A stretch of 64,000 bases of DNA from Thiorhodovibrio litoralis (GCF_033954455.1 NZ_CP121473.1:3892501-3956500), one strand, 5' to 3'. Positions 8,382 through 17,539 are shown, counted from the stretch's first letter. Made by a program: numbers and translations. The notes: a model not told the origin generated them from the letters alone.

Positions 8382-9311
8382 TCAGGCGTTCGCGACCTGA
8401 TCCATGCCGGCGGCGCCGTGCCAGTAGCCGTCGCAGGCGCCGGAGGGTGTGAGTGCGTTGACCTTCTTGCTTGCCTCGGCCGGGCTGCACTCACCGCGCA
8501 GGGCCTGATCGAACAGACGGACAATCTCGCCGGTGCCCTCGGCCTGCGGGTTGATGCGCAGGATATCGACCTCTAGCTCCCGCAGGCGATCCAGCTCCGG
8601 CAGCAGATTGTTGGTGGCCGCCGACTGGGTCTGCACGCCGTTGAGCGCCAGAAAACCCTGCTCGTCTTGGGTGGAGACGACCAGGCCGTCGGGGTAGTCG
8701 ATGCAGCAATACTGGCAGTCGTCCTTGGGCAGATTGCGCGCCCGCGCCGTAAAGCAGCGCGCCGAGTAGGCCAGCGGCAGGCGGCCGTAGGCATAGACTT
8801 CTGTCTCGATTCCGTCCGGGCGCAGGCGCTGCATCTCGGCCAGGGTGTCGGCGGTCAGCTCCACCGGCAGCACCCAGCGTTTGAGGCCGCCGCGCGCGAG
8901 CACCTGGAGGCTGCGGTCGTTGTAGACATTGACGCTATGGCCCACCACAAAGGGCCGTCCCTGCAGCAACTGCACCGCGCCCATGTCATTGGCCTCGACC
9001 AGAAAGCGGCCGTTGTCGCAGATGGCGCGCAGCCGCATCATCTCAGACTCGGCCTCGAGCAGACTGAGCGTGGAAAGCACCACCTCCTTGCCTGCCTCCG
9101 CCAGGCGCTCGCCGATGGCCAGCCAGTCCTCCAGGCGCAGTTCATTGCGCTTACCGCAGATGGTCTCGCCAAGGTAGACGATATCCACCGGCAGGGTCGC
9201 GGCCTGGGCGTAGAAGGCGTCGACCTTGTCTTTCGGCCAGTAGTAGCTGATGGGTCCGAGCGACAGGCGCGGTCCGGGCCTGTCACTCGGGCGATGATCG
9301 GTTTGGCTCAT
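8382..9311 (-). CDS. ubiV: UbiV, peptidase U32-family Fe-S protein of anaerobic ubiquinone synthesis
   Basis: 309 residues of the U32 (YhbV) family. UbiU and UbiV form an Fe-S heterodimer needed for oxygen-independent hydroxylation of the ubiquinone ring. Candidate [4Fe-4S] ligands are Cys in GETICGKRN and the cluster SARCFTARARNLPKDDCQYC. It lies 52 bp downstream of ubiU on the same strand. The pathway lets a facultative or strict anaerobe make ubiquinone, fitting an anoxygenic phototroph. Confidence 0.92.
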   Translation of the reverse strand: MSQTDHRPSDRPGPRLSLGPISYYWPKDKVDAFYAQAATLPVDIVYLGETICGKRNELRLEDWLAIGERLAEAGKEVVLSTLSLLEAESEMMRLRAICDNGRFLVEANDMGAVQLLQGRPFVVGHSVNVYNDRSLQVLARGGLKRWVLPVELTADTLAEMQRLRPDGIETEVYAYGRLPLAYSARCFTARARNLPKDDCQYCCIDYPDGLVVSTQDEQGFLALNGVQTQSAATNNLLPELDRLRELEVDILRINPQAEGTGEIVRLFDQALRGECSPAEASKKVNALTPSGACDGYWHGAAGMDQVANA

Positions 9312-9363
9312 GGGTAAAGGGTTTGTTGATTGCTGAATTCGTCAGTGCGCTCGCGGGCTGGAT

Positions 9364-10359
9364 TCATTGCCACGGGCGGTGATAGGCGCCGAGCGTGGTC
9401 TGCGCCCCTTCGGAAACCTTGCCAAGCTCGGCGGTCCATTCCGGTCGCGGGGTGAAGTTGTCCGGATCGCGCGCGAAAGCATCGAGCGCCTGGCGCCAAA
9501 CTTTGGTCACCTGCCCGACGTAGACCGGACTGCGCTGGCGCCCCTCGATCTTCACCGCCTTGACGCCGGCGGCCTGCAGCTCAGGCAACAGCTCCATGGC
9601 GTTCAGGCTGATGGGTTCTTCAATCGCGTGATAAGTCTGATCGCCCACCCGGAAGGTGCCCTTGCACAGGGTGGGATAACCGACATTCTCACCTTTGGGA
9701 TGGCGCTGAATCAGCACGCCGCCAAGGCGGGTGTCGAGTCCGTCCGGGGTTTCGATCCACTCCACATGGCTGGCCGGGGAGCAGGCGCCATAGGTGTTGG
9801 GCGAGCGACCGGTAGCATAGGACGACAGAATGCAACGCCCCTCCACCATCACGCACAGACTGCCGAAGGCAAAGACCTCAACCTCGACTGGACTGTTGTC
9901 GACCACATGGCGAATCTGGCTCATCGACAACACCCGCGGCAGCACCGCACGGCGCACGCCGAAGTTTTCGTGATAAAAGCGCAGCGCCTCGTAGTTGGTG
10001 GCCGAGCCCTGCACCGACAGATGCAGCGGCAGGTCCGGATGCTTGGAGCTGGCGTAGTCGAGTACGCCAAGGTCGGCCGCGATCAGCGCATCGACGCCAA
10101 GATCGGCGGCGCGATCCACGGCCTCTTGCCAGCGCGTGAAGCCATCCGGGCGCGGATAGGTGTTGAGCGCGATGAACACCCGCACACCGCGCCGGCGCGC
10201 ATACTCCACACCCTCGGCCATCTTGTTGGGGGTGAAATTCAGCCCGGCAAAATGCCGCGCATTGGTGTCATCGCGAAAACCAAAGTAGACCGCATTCGCG
10301 CCATGATCGACGGCGGTCTTAAGCGACGGCAAATTGCCGGCAGGACAAACCAGTTCCAT
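9364..10359 (-). CDS. ubiU: UbiU, peptidase U32-family Fe-S protein of anaerobic ubiquinone synthesis
   Basis: 331 residues from ATG 10359 (MELVCPAGNLPSLK matches the usual UbiU N-terminus; the TTG at 10380 adds seven unlikely residues). U32-family barrel with DDTNARHFAGLNF near the N-terminus. Probable cluster ligands are FGSLCVMVEGRC, YGACSPASH and YPTLCKG, in the same order as the four Cys known in E. coli UbiU. First gene of the ubiU-ubiV pair; partner of ubiT across the convergent junction. Confidence 0.93.
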   Translation of the reverse strand: MELVCPAGNLPSLKTAVDHGANAVYFGFRDDTNARHFAGLNFTPNKMAEGVEYARRRGVRVFIALNTYPRPDGFTRWQEAVDRAADLGVDALIAADLGVLDYASSKHPDLPLHLSVQGSATNYEALRFYHENFGVRRAVLPRVLSMSQIRHVVDNSPVEVEVFAFGSLCVMVEGRCILSSYATGRSPNTYGACSPASHVEWIETPDGLDTRLGGVLIQRHPKGENVGYPTLCKGTFRVGDQTYHAIEEPISLNAMELLPELQAAGVKAVKIEGRQRSPVYVGQVTKVWRQALDAFARDPDNFTPRPEWTAELGKVSEGAQTTLGAYHRPWQ

Positions 10360-10446
10360 CAGCGATTCCCGAGATTGCAAGATTGAGGGAATTTATCCCG
10401 AATTTAAGTGGCCCGATTTGACCCAGGGCCAGACTGATAGTCAGCA

Positions 10447-11394
10447 TCAGGCGGCATCGCAAGTATCCGCCAGTGGCTCGCCGACGCATGCACCCTGTTG
10501 GGTGCCTCGCCCGCGCAGAGCATTCTCGATGCCGTTCAGCACCGCCCATTTTCTGGAGCACCATGCCGGGGCCAGCAGAATATCGCGCGAGGCCGTGCCC
10601 GTCACCCGGTGAAAAACCACCTCCGGCGGGGTACGCTCGATCAGATCCGCCGCGATCTCGATATAGGCATCCATCGATAGCGGATGATAATCGCCTCGCT
10701 GCCACTGTGCGGCCAAAGGCGTATTTCGCACCACATGCAACGGATGCAGCTTGAGCCCTTCAGTCCCACGCGCCACTACGCGCTCCAGCGACGCCAGCGC
10801 ATGCTCGCGCCCCTCTCCCGGCATGCCGACAATCAAGTGCGTGCAGACCGGCAGACCGCGCTGGTGTGTCTGCTCGATCGCCCGGCAATAATCGCCAAAG
10901 CCATGCCCGCGATTGACCCGCGCCAGGGTCGCATCGAAAGACGACTGCAGACCAAGCTCCACCCAGACCTCATGCCCCTGGTCGCGCAGCGCGGCGAGCA
11001 GATCGAGCACGGGAGGCGGCAGCGCATCAGGCCGGGTGCCGACCGACAACCCGATGACATCCGGCTCGGCCAGCGCCTCACGATAAAGCGCGCCAAGCCG
11101 CTCAACATCCGCGTAAGTATTGGTGTAAGCCTGAAAATAGGCCAAAAACCTGACCGCTCCCGTGCGCCGTCGCACCACTGCGCGACCGGCGGCAATCTGC
11201 TCCGCCACGCCTGGATCGCGCTGCGAATGCGGGCTGAAGGACGCATTATTGCAGAAACTGCAACCGCCACGCCCCTTGGTGCCATCCCGATTGGGACAGG
11301 TGAAGCCCGCATGAATCGCAAGCTTGTGCACGCGCGCCCCATATCGGCGGAGCAAATCGCTGCCGAAGGTGTGCACAACATCAGATAGCGCCAT
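10447..11394 (-). CDS. Radical SAM protein, YhcC/TIGR01212 family
   Basis: About 315 residues from ATG 11394 (a TTG at 11406 is also possible). Radical-SAM cysteines are spaced C-x12-C-x2-C in CPNRDGTKGRGGCSFC, the spacing of the YhcC/TIGR01212 group. Other conserved segments are AYFQAYTNTYADV, GLSVGTRPDALP, VELGLQSS and HLIVGMPGE. The reaction of this family was not known to me. It lies upstream of ubiU on the same strand (87 bp gap). Nothing in the sequence shows regulation. Confidence 0.85.
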   Translation of the reverse strand: MALSDVVHTFGSDLLRRYGARVHKLAIHAGFTCPNRDGTKGRGGCSFCNNASFSPHSQRDPGVAEQIAAGRAVVRRRTGAVRFLAYFQAYTNTYADVERLGALYREALAEPDVIGLSVGTRPDALPPPVLDLLAALRDQGHEVWVELGLQSSFDATLARVNRGHGFGDYCRAIEQTHQRGLPVCTHLIVGMPGEGREHALASLERVVARGTEGLKLHPLHVVRNTPLAAQWQRGDYHPLSMDAYIEIAADLIERTPPEVVFHRVTGTASRDILLAPAWCSRKWAVLNGIENALRGRGTQQGACVGEPLADTCDAA

Positions 11395-11627
11395 GCGTCC
11401 GCCCAAGGCTCATGGTCCAGCTCCCGCGGAGGATGAAACCGCTAACAATCCCACAGGCGCCCGCCGGCAGCAATGACCCGCGTCAAAGCCCCGGATCATC
11501 GCAAACCTTGGCACCGCTGGAGCGCACCGTAGCGCGAAAACCGGTAACCTTTGTGCGCGCCGGTGGTAGTATCCTGAACACCACCCGGCAGCCACTGTAA
11601 CCAGACAACAATCCGGTGCAGCCAACA

Positions 11628-11675
11628 GGTGCAACTATTAGGCGCAACCATTAGGCGCAACCATTAGGTGCAACG
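11628..11675. repeat. 13-bp tandem repeat upstream of diguanylate cyclase
   Basis: Units GGTGCAACTATTA, GGCGCAACCATTA, GGCGCAACCATTA and a partial GGTGCAACG lie in exact 13-bp register. They end ~60 bp before the ATG at 11737. The rest of the 11395-11736 gap holds no gene that I can see, only a small GGTGGT/ACCACC hairpin near 11561-11584. Confidence 0.8.
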
Positions 11676-11736
11676 GGCGGGTGAAACCAGCGCACGCGCG
11701 CCAGTGCTCCACGATCTGAATTGTCACGAGGGCGTC

Positions 11737-12657
11737 ATGAGCTCGAATACCTCGTATTCCCTATTGCTGATCGAAGACAACGAAGCCGATTACCTTCAGA
11801 TCGAGAATCTGCTGTCAAAGATTCCAGGCCATGCCTATCGTCTGCAGCGGGCCCGCACGGCCGAGGAGGCCGAACAGGCAGCGTTAACGTCCGACGCGCA
11901 TGCTCCGGACCTGTGCCTGATCGGCTCTGATCGCGACGGCACGGACGGTATTGCGTTCATTTCCGCCCATAGCGCGGACCTGGACTTCCCGCCACTGATC
12001 TTGCTAACGGATCAGCCGGACCCGCGAGCCGATCAAGACGCGCTGGATGCGGGTGCGATGGACTATTTGCACAAGTCGGAGTTAACGCCCGGCTTACTCG
12101 AGCGATCTATCCGTCATTCGGTCGCGCGCCATGCTGCCAAGCGCGAACTGGTCACCCTAGCGACGACAGACCCACTCACCGGCATTTGCAATCGGCGAAC
12201 ACTGTACGATCGCGGTAATCAGGAATTTGATCGTGCCACGCGCTATGGGCATTCGCTCAGCCTGGTCCTCATCGACATCGACCATTTCAAGTATGTGAAC
12301 GACACCTTTGGCCATGTAGCCGGTGATAAAGTGCTTGACTCACTGGTCTCCACCATTCTTGCCGCCATTCGCGAGACCGACATCTTTGGGCGTTTCGGGG
12401 GCGAAGAGTTTCTGTTGATTCTGCCGCATACAGACATCACTGGCGCCACGCAGCTTGCCAACCGCATTCATCAAGGGATGAAAAACCAGCCGGTGATGCA
12501 CGATAGCGCCATCATTGAGGTTTCGGTCAGTTGCGGTGTCTGCACATCATCGGAGAAAACAGAGTTCTTCGACGAATTGGTGGTTTGCGCGGATAAAGCC
12601 CTGTATCAGGCGAAAACAGACGACCAGGAGACGGACGCAGCGCAATTGCCGGTTTGA
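11737..12657 (+). CDS. Diguanylate cyclase with degenerate receiver domain
   Basis: 306 residues from the ATG at 11737. Residues ~5-125 are a response-regulator receiver: acidic pocket IEDNEAD and Lys in LHKSEL are present. The strand that should carry the phospho-acceptor Asp reads PDLCLIGSDRDGTDG, with Gly where Asp is expected, so canonical phosphorylation is unlikely. Residues ~140-300 are a GGDEF domain with DPLTGICNRR, DIDHFKYVND and the active-site FGRFGGEEF, so c-di-GMP synthesis is likely. I do not see an RxxD product-inhibition site five residues before GGEEF (ETDIFGRF precedes it; RETD at the usual spacing could serve). Single gene, preceded by the 13-bp repeats. Confidence 0.88.
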   Translation: MSSNTSYSLLLIEDNEADYLQIENLLSKIPGHAYRLQRARTAEEAEQAALTSDAHAPDLCLIGSDRDGTDGIAFISAHSADLDFPPLILLTDQPDPRADQDALDAGAMDYLHKSELTPGLLERSIRHSVARHAAKRELVTLATTDPLTGICNRRTLYDRGNQEFDRATRYGHSLSLVLIDIDHFKYVNDTFGHVAGDKVLDSLVSTILAAIRETDIFGRFGGEEFLLILPHTDITGATQLANRIHQGMKNQPVMHDSAIIEVSVSCGVCTSSEKTEFFDELVVCADKALYQAKTDDQETDAAQLPV

Positions 12658-12719
12658 AATGGCGCCGGAGCATGTCTACAATGGCGGCCACCACTCGGTA
12701 AGTGGCGCCGAGCAGACTG

Positions 12720-13907
12720 CTAGACTCCCAGACGCTCGCGCAGATCGCGCACCGCAAATCCCCGCCATGGCTGATCGAGCTCCCGCGTAAGGCCGATGAC
12801 CTGAAAGCGCTCGCCCATGGCCGCGGGCAAAACAAGCTGCCTGGCACCGGCGCTGAGCTGCATCTGCTGATGCGGATCGGCGCTGGCGGCGAGTGCTTCC
12901 ATCATCAGGCGGTCAAGACCGCAGCCAATCAGAAAGTTCGCCTGGGTGCTGTAGCCGGCGAGCCCGAACCCGGCGGCTCGAGCGGCCGCGGCCACGGCGG
13001 AGAAATCCACATGGGCACTGATATCCTGCAGGCCGAGGCGCTCGAAAGGGTCAAGGCTGGTGCGATGGCGGTGATGGCTGATCAGGGTGCCGCCGCCGCG
13101 CTGCGGGTGGTAGTACTCCCGGCGCGGATAGCCGTAATCGATCAGCAAGGCCAACCCCCGCTCCATGGCGCCGGCCAGCGCGCGCATCCAGGGGCCGAGG
13201 CGCAGATTGACCTCGGAGCAATAGCCGGGCTCCAGCGCCAGCCCGCGCGCCTGCAGCCGCAGCACCGCGTCCTGCAGGCCGATGGAGCGCGGCGGCGCGG
13301 TTGTCTCGACCAGTTGCCCGTCGCTTTCATCGACGGTCACAAAGACCTCGGCCGGCACGCCCTGGCTGTCGATACAGAACCGATGCACCGGCATGGCGTC
13401 AAGCACTTCATTGGCAATGACCACGCCCTGAAATTGTCTCGGCAAGGCGCTTAACCAGCGCACCCGTTCGGCTTGTCGCGGGACCCGTGCGGATATCAGC
13501 TCGCCCTGGCGGGCTTGCAGATCCGGGCTCGGCTCGAGGATCAGATACTCTCCGGGCAGCGCATTCTGCCGCGCCAGCGCGGCCAGCAGATCGGCCGCCA
13601 GCACCCCGCTGCCGGCGCCGAACTCCAGCACATCGCCGCCACCGAGCGCAGACAGAACCTCACACGCCTGCGCCGCCAGACAGCCCGCGAACAGCGGCGA
13701 GATTTCTGGGGCGGTAACAAAATCCCCCTCTGCACCAAGCTTGGGCAGACCGGCAACATAGTAGCCAAGACCGGGCGCATAGAGCGCAAGCTCCATGAAG
13801 CGATCGAAGCTCAGGGCACCATCGGCGGCGGCGATCTCTTGCTGAATCAGCGCGAGCAAGCGCTGGTGATGGGCGAGCGCGTCCGGGTCTAGTGCTTGAT
13901 CAACCAC
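12720..13907 (-). CDS. SAM-dependent methyltransferase, MidA/NDUFAF7 family
   Basis: About 395 residues. Family hallmarks are FMELALYAPGLGYY, GDFVTAPEISPLFAGCLA, the SAM loop VLEFGAGSGVLAADLL, and NEVLDAMPVHRF. The mitochondrial homologue methylates an Arg of complex I; the bacterial substrate is not established to my knowledge. The GTG at 13907 gives the family's usual length and has AAGG just upstream. The frame stays open to 14153 with an ATG at 13973, but those starts overlap the divergent gene. Convergent with the diguanylate cyclase. Confidence 0.83.
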   Translation of the reverse strand: MVDQALDPDALAHHQRLLALIQQEIAAADGALSFDRFMELALYAPGLGYYVAGLPKLGAEGDFVTAPEISPLFAGCLAAQACEVLSALGGGDVLEFGAGSGVLAADLLAALARQNALPGEYLILEPSPDLQARQGELISARVPRQAERVRWLSALPRQFQGVVIANEVLDAMPVHRFCIDSQGVPAEVFVTVDESDGQLVETTAPPRSIGLQDAVLRLQARGLALEPGYCSEVNLRLGPWMRALAGAMERGLALLIDYGYPRREYYHPQRGGGTLISHHRHRTSLDPFERLGLQDISAHVDFSAVAAAARAAGFGLAGYSTQANFLIGCGLDRLMMEALAASADPHQQMQLSAGARQLVLPAAMGERFQVIGLTRELDQPWRGFAVRDLRERLGV

Positions 13908-13998
13908 TGGCCTTGTACCATGCTTTCCTGTGTGAAACCTGTTTCGGCCGCCCGGTGATGCGCGCGCGGCCATGCCACGACGGATTCCTGAACGCCCT

Positions 13999-14853
13999 AT
14001 GACTAAGAACGCCCAGGTCCCCCCTCCTCCGCTCCAGCACCCAGCCGCTTCCCAATCTGGCTCCCAATCTGGCCACGGGCCTGACTCCCTGTCCGGCCAG
14101 GTCGCACTGGTGACCGGCGCAGCCGCGCGCCTCGGCGCGGAAATCGCCCGCACCTTGCATGCCGAGGGCTGCGATCTGCTGCTGCATTATCGCCGCTCGG
14201 CCGCGCCCGCGGCGGCATTGAAGGCGGAGCTTGAGCGCGCACGCGCGAATTCCGTGCAACTGGTTGCCTGCGATCTGAACGCCCCTGACGGCATCGCTCA
14301 GCTTGAGCAGGCTGCACAGAGCTTTCGCCAACGCCTGGACATTCTGGTCAACAATGCCTCGAGCTTCTACCCCAAGCCGCTGGCGCAGGTCACGCCGGCC
14401 GATTGGGACGACCTGCTCGGCAGCAATCTCAGGGCGCCCTTTTTTCTCACCCAAGCACTCGCCCCACTGCTGACGGCTAGCGGCGGCTGCGTGGTCAACC
14501 TGGTCGACATCCATGCCGAGCGCCCGCTGAAAGCTTACCCGGTTTACTCCATTGCCAAAGCCGGCAATGCGATGATGGTCAAGTCCCTGGCGCGCGAACT
14601 CGGTCCTGCTGTGCGGGTCAACGGCATTGCCCCAGGGGCGATTCTGTGGCCGGAGCAAGGCCAAACCGGCGATCAAAGCCCAGATGGTGACATGGATGAA
14701 GCCAACAAGGCGCAGATTCTCGAGCGCACCGCGCTCCAGCGCCCCGGTTGCCCGCAAGATATTGCCCGCGCCGTGCTGTTTCTGGTGCGCGATGCGCCCT
14801 ATATTACCGGGCAAATCATAGCCGTCGATGGCGGTCGCACCTTGCAACAGTAG
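13999..14853 (+). CDS. Short-chain dehydrogenase, pteridine reductase (FolM-like)
   Basis: 284 residues from ATG 13999 (an earlier in-frame start at 13972 is possible). Cofactor loop VTGAAARLGAEIA with the Arg typical of pteridine reductases, NNASSFYPK, catalytic YSIAKAG and C-terminal TGQIIAVDGGRTL. It likely reduces dihydro- or biopterins/folates with NADPH. The N-terminal ~30 residues are Pro/Gln/Ser-rich and not part of the SDR fold. Divergent from the MidA-like gene. Confidence 0.85.
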   Translation: MTKNAQVPPPPLQHPAASQSGSQSGHGPDSLSGQVALVTGAAARLGAEIARTLHAEGCDLLLHYRRSAAPAAALKAELERARANSVQLVACDLNAPDGIAQLEQAAQSFRQRLDILVNNASSFYPKPLAQVTPADWDDLLGSNLRAPFFLTQALAPLLTASGGCVVNLVDIHAERPLKAYPVYSIAKAGNAMMVKSLARELGPAVRVNGIAPGAILWPEQGQTGDQSPDGDMDEANKAQILERTALQRPGCPQDIARAVLFLVRDAPYITGQIIAVDGGRTLQQ

Positions 14854-14913
14854 CCCCTAGCGTCTATCGACGGCTTGCGACAACGCCAGTCATCGCCGAT
14901 CATAGCAAGGGTG

Positions 14914-15393
14914 ATGACTGATTCAGCCGCTAAAACCAACCCACAGAACACCGAGGCCGCCGCGAGTGCCGACAACTCAGGCGCACTTGAGGCGCGACCA
15001 GCCCACAGCTCCAGCTATCCGGTCAGTCGCCTAGCGCCGGCCTTCCATGCGCCGGATTTGAGCGATCAAATCGGCCGGGTGGAAGCCATGCTAAGCGCGC
15101 GCACCAGCGCCAAGCTGGGATTGATCGCCGATCAGATCCGCCATTTGCAGGACAGCGCCAGGGCCATTTTGAAAGATGCCGAGCAGGAGCAGACCCTGCA
15201 TCAGGCTGAGTGCGCGTTCGAGCGCAAGCCGGGGCATGCCTATCATCTGTACCGCAAGGGCGACGGCCAGACCTTCTGGTCCATGCTCTCACCGCAGGAC
15301 TGGCGCAGTCAGCCACCGCACCAGTTCGCCGGCAGTTATCGGCTGGAAGCGGATTATTCCTGGACGCGGTTGTCCAACGCACCAGAGGAGTGA
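14914..15393 (+). CDS. DUF2452 protein
   Basis: 159 residues from ATG 14914, preceded by AAGGG. The C-terminal two thirds match DUF2452: DQIRHLQDSARAIL, FERKPGHAYHLYRKGDGQTFWSMLSPQDW. The N-terminal ~60 residues are low-complexity Ala/Ser/Thr. Soluble, no signal peptide, function unknown. The stop is 2 bp from the start of the next gene, so the two are probably cotranscribed. Confidence 0.8.
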   Translation: MTDSAAKTNPQNTEAAASADNSGALEARPAHSSSYPVSRLAPAFHAPDLSDQIGRVEAMLSARTSAKLGLIADQIRHLQDSARAILKDAEQEQTLHQAECAFERKPGHAYHLYRKGDGQTFWSMLSPQDWRSQPPHQFAGSYRLEADYSWTRLSNAPEE

Positions 15394-15395
15394 CG

Positions 15396-16028
15396 ATGAC
15401 CTCCCCCGATATCAAGATATCGCCTGTCACTGGTCCTGAATTGATCGAGAAACTGCCCGCGGTTGCCGCCCTGCGCATCGCGGTGTTTCGCGAATATCCT
15501 TACCTCTACGATGGAGACCAGGAGTACGAGACTCGCTATCTGCGCACCTATGCCGACCATCTCGACAGCGTGATTGTGCTGGCCATGGACGGCGAGAAGG
15601 TGATCGGCGCCTCCACCGCCGTGCCGATGCGCTATGAGACGGTCGAGGTGCGCGAGCCCTTCGAGGCCCTCGGCATCGACCCAAACCGGGTGTTCTACCT
15701 GGGTGAGTCGGTGCTCCTGCCGGAATATCGCGGCCAGGGGATCGGCAAGCGATTCTTCGAGGAACGCGAGCGCCACGCCGAGCGCCTGGGCGGTTTCGAC
15801 TACTATGCCTTCTGCGCTGTGGAGCGGCTGCCCGATGACCCGCGCCGCCCCATCGATTATCGCAGCCTGCACGCGTTCTGGAACCGCCGCGGTTATCACC
15901 GCGACCCCAGGCTCTATACCCACTTCTCCTGGCGCGAGTTCGGCGAGGCGCAGGAATCGCCCAAGTCCATGGTGTTCTGGCTCAAACAGCTGGCCAGCGA
16001 GAATCCCGATCCCGACAACAGCGATTAG
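15396..16028 (+). CDS. GNAT-family N-acetyltransferase
   Basis: 210 residues from the ATG at 15396, which follows AGAGGAG at the end of the DUF2452 gene. Acetyl-CoA site motif A is visible as YLGESVLLPEYRGQGIGKRFFEERERHA. A Tyr/Arg-rich C-terminal region (ALRIAVFREYPYLYDGD at the N-terminus, HAFWNRRGY later) matches a group of uncharacterised bacterial acetyltransferases. Substrate unknown. Confidence 0.82.
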   Translation: MTSPDIKISPVTGPELIEKLPAVAALRIAVFREYPYLYDGDQEYETRYLRTYADHLDSVIVLAMDGEKVIGASTAVPMRYETVEVREPFEALGIDPNRVFYLGESVLLPEYRGQGIGKRFFEERERHAERLGGFDYYAFCAVERLPDDPRRPIDYRSLHAFWNRRGYHRDPRLYTHFSWREFGEAQESPKSMVFWLKQLASENPDPDNSD

Positions 16029-16105
16029 CACAATAGCAAAGCCCGCCACGCAAAGCACCGTAGCGCCTCACGCAAGGCTGCGACCGGCAGGAGACCCGCG
16101 AGTCC

Positions 16106-16681
16106 ATGAACATCACCCTGATCGTCGCGCTGGCACTGGCGCTGCTGCTATTTGGCTTCGGCGTGCTCATCTACAACAATCTGGTCAGGCTCAAGCACAC
16201 GGTTGCCAAGGCCTGGTCGAATATCGACGTAGCGCTAAAACAGCGCCATGACGAAATCCCCAAGCTCGTCACCCTGTGCAAGGAGTACATGCGCTATGAG
16301 CGCGACACGCTTGAGCGCATCGTGCGCGCCCGCAATCAGGTTCTCAGCGCCACCGACCGCGGCGACGTGCGCGCTCTCGGCCCCGCAGAGAGCGAGCTGC
16401 GTGCCGGGCTCGGGCGCCTGCTCGCGCTGGCGGAGAACTACCCCGACCTGAAAGCCGATCGCAGCTTCCGGCAGCTGTCCGAGCGCATTTCACGACTCGA
16501 GGACACCATCGCCGACCGCCGCGAGCTCTACAACGAAAGCGTGAACTTGCACAACATCCGCCTCGAGCAATTTCCCGATGCGCTGATCGCGCGACGCTTC
16601 GGCTTCCGCCGGCGCGATCTGCTCGAGTTCCGCGACGCGCGCGAGAGTCCGGACCTCGACGCCCTTTTCCGCAGCAGCTAA
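16106..16681 (+). CDS. LemA-family membrane protein
   Basis: 191 residues. An N-terminal membrane helix (~residues 3-25, LIVALALALLLFGFGVLIYNN) is followed by the LemA helical domain with NNLVRLKHTVAKAWSNIDVALKQRHDEIPKLV and YNESVNLHNIRLEQFPDALIARRFGF. The family is widespread and poorly understood. It stands alone, without the TPM/YgcG partner often found next to lemA. Confidence 0.85.
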   Translation: MNITLIVALALALLLFGFGVLIYNNLVRLKHTVAKAWSNIDVALKQRHDEIPKLVTLCKEYMRYERDTLERIVRARNQVLSATDRGDVRALGPAESELRAGLGRLLALAENYPDLKADRSFRQLSERISRLEDTIADRRELYNESVNLHNIRLEQFPDALIARRFGFRRRDLLEFRDARESPDLDALFRSS

Positions 16682-16799
16682 GCCAGCGCCCGCGGCACCC
16701 CAATCGCGACGCATGTTCCCGCCAACAGAAGATTAATCGCGTCGGTTAAGACCAAAAAAAGCGGAATGGCGGCACGCCGAAAACCCGCCTTTGTGGGTG

Positions 16800-16805
16800 T
16801 ATAAT
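16800..16805 (+). promoter_or_regulatory. Candidate -10 box upstream of FliL-like gene
   Basis: TATAAT at 16800-16805, about 95 bp before the likely start of the FliL-like gene. I find no good -35 at 17 bp, so this is weak. Confidence 0.25.
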
Positions 16806-16900
16806 TCCGCCACGATGACAACGTCTAAGCCCCCCGGAACGCAGCCTGCTAAGCTTTGCGAGAATTAAGTTCTCTGCCAACAATTAAGAAAATCCAGCAC

Positions 16901-17500
16901 ATGACTCCCGGACACATCACCAGAACTCCTCGCCCTCGCATGCCGGCCCGCAAGCCGCTCAGCATGATCACCGGCATGGCCAGCAGCATAGCCGCCCGCA
17001 TGCCGCCCAGCATGGCCAGCAGCTCCGGGCCGGGATCGCCATTGCCGCGGCCGCCGTTGGCCAAGAACCTCCGGCAAAGCCCGCGGCTGCGGGCACTATT
17101 GCTTCTGCTTTTGTTAGCATTGCCCCTGCCGGTGACCACGGCTACAGCCTGGGCCCAGCCAGCGCTCCAGATGACGGGCAACTACCCTGGCTATGTCTCC
17201 ATGGGCCCCTATCTCATCGTCAACCTCGCCAGCGAGGATGCCGCGAAGTTTTTGCGTCTGGATATCGACTTCTATGTGCTCAACGCGCAAGACAATGATG
17301 TCATTCAGCAATATGGTATCGCCATCCGCGACCGGCTGATCACCCTCCTCGGCGGCCGCGACATGGAGGTACTGCAGGGTGTCGAGGGACGCGAGGCCCT
17401 GCGCAAGGAGACCCTCGAAGCGCTGCGCGAAACCCTGATGCGCTTCGCCGGCAACCCGGCCATTCAGGATCTTTACTTCACCGCCTTCGTCATGCAATAG
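16901..17500 (+). CDS. FliL-domain protein
   Basis: The C-terminal ~115 residues (YVSMGPYLIVNLASEDAAKFLRLDIDFYV ... AIRDRLITLLGGRDMEVLQGVEGREALRKE ... YFTAFVMQ) match the periplasmic domain of FliL, the stator-associated flagellar protein. A hydrophobic segment ALLLLLLLALPLPV (codons near 17092-17133) acts as signal or anchor. The N-terminus is Pro/Arg/Met-rich; the TTG at 16856 and later ATGs are possible starts. No flagellar genes are nearby, so this is a solitary FliL-like protein of unknown role. Confidence 0.72.
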   Translation: MTPGHITRTPRPRMPARKPLSMITGMASSIAARMPPSMASSSGPGSPLPRPPLAKNLRQSPRLRALLLLLLLALPLPVTTATAWAQPALQMTGNYPGYVSMGPYLIVNLASEDAAKFLRLDIDFYVLNAQDNDVIQQYGIAIRDRLITLLGGRDMEVLQGVEGREALRKETLEALRETLMRFAGNPAIQDLYFTAFVMQ

Positions 17501-17539
17501 ACCCGCGCCCGGCCGACAGGGACGCAGCAGATCGTCAAC

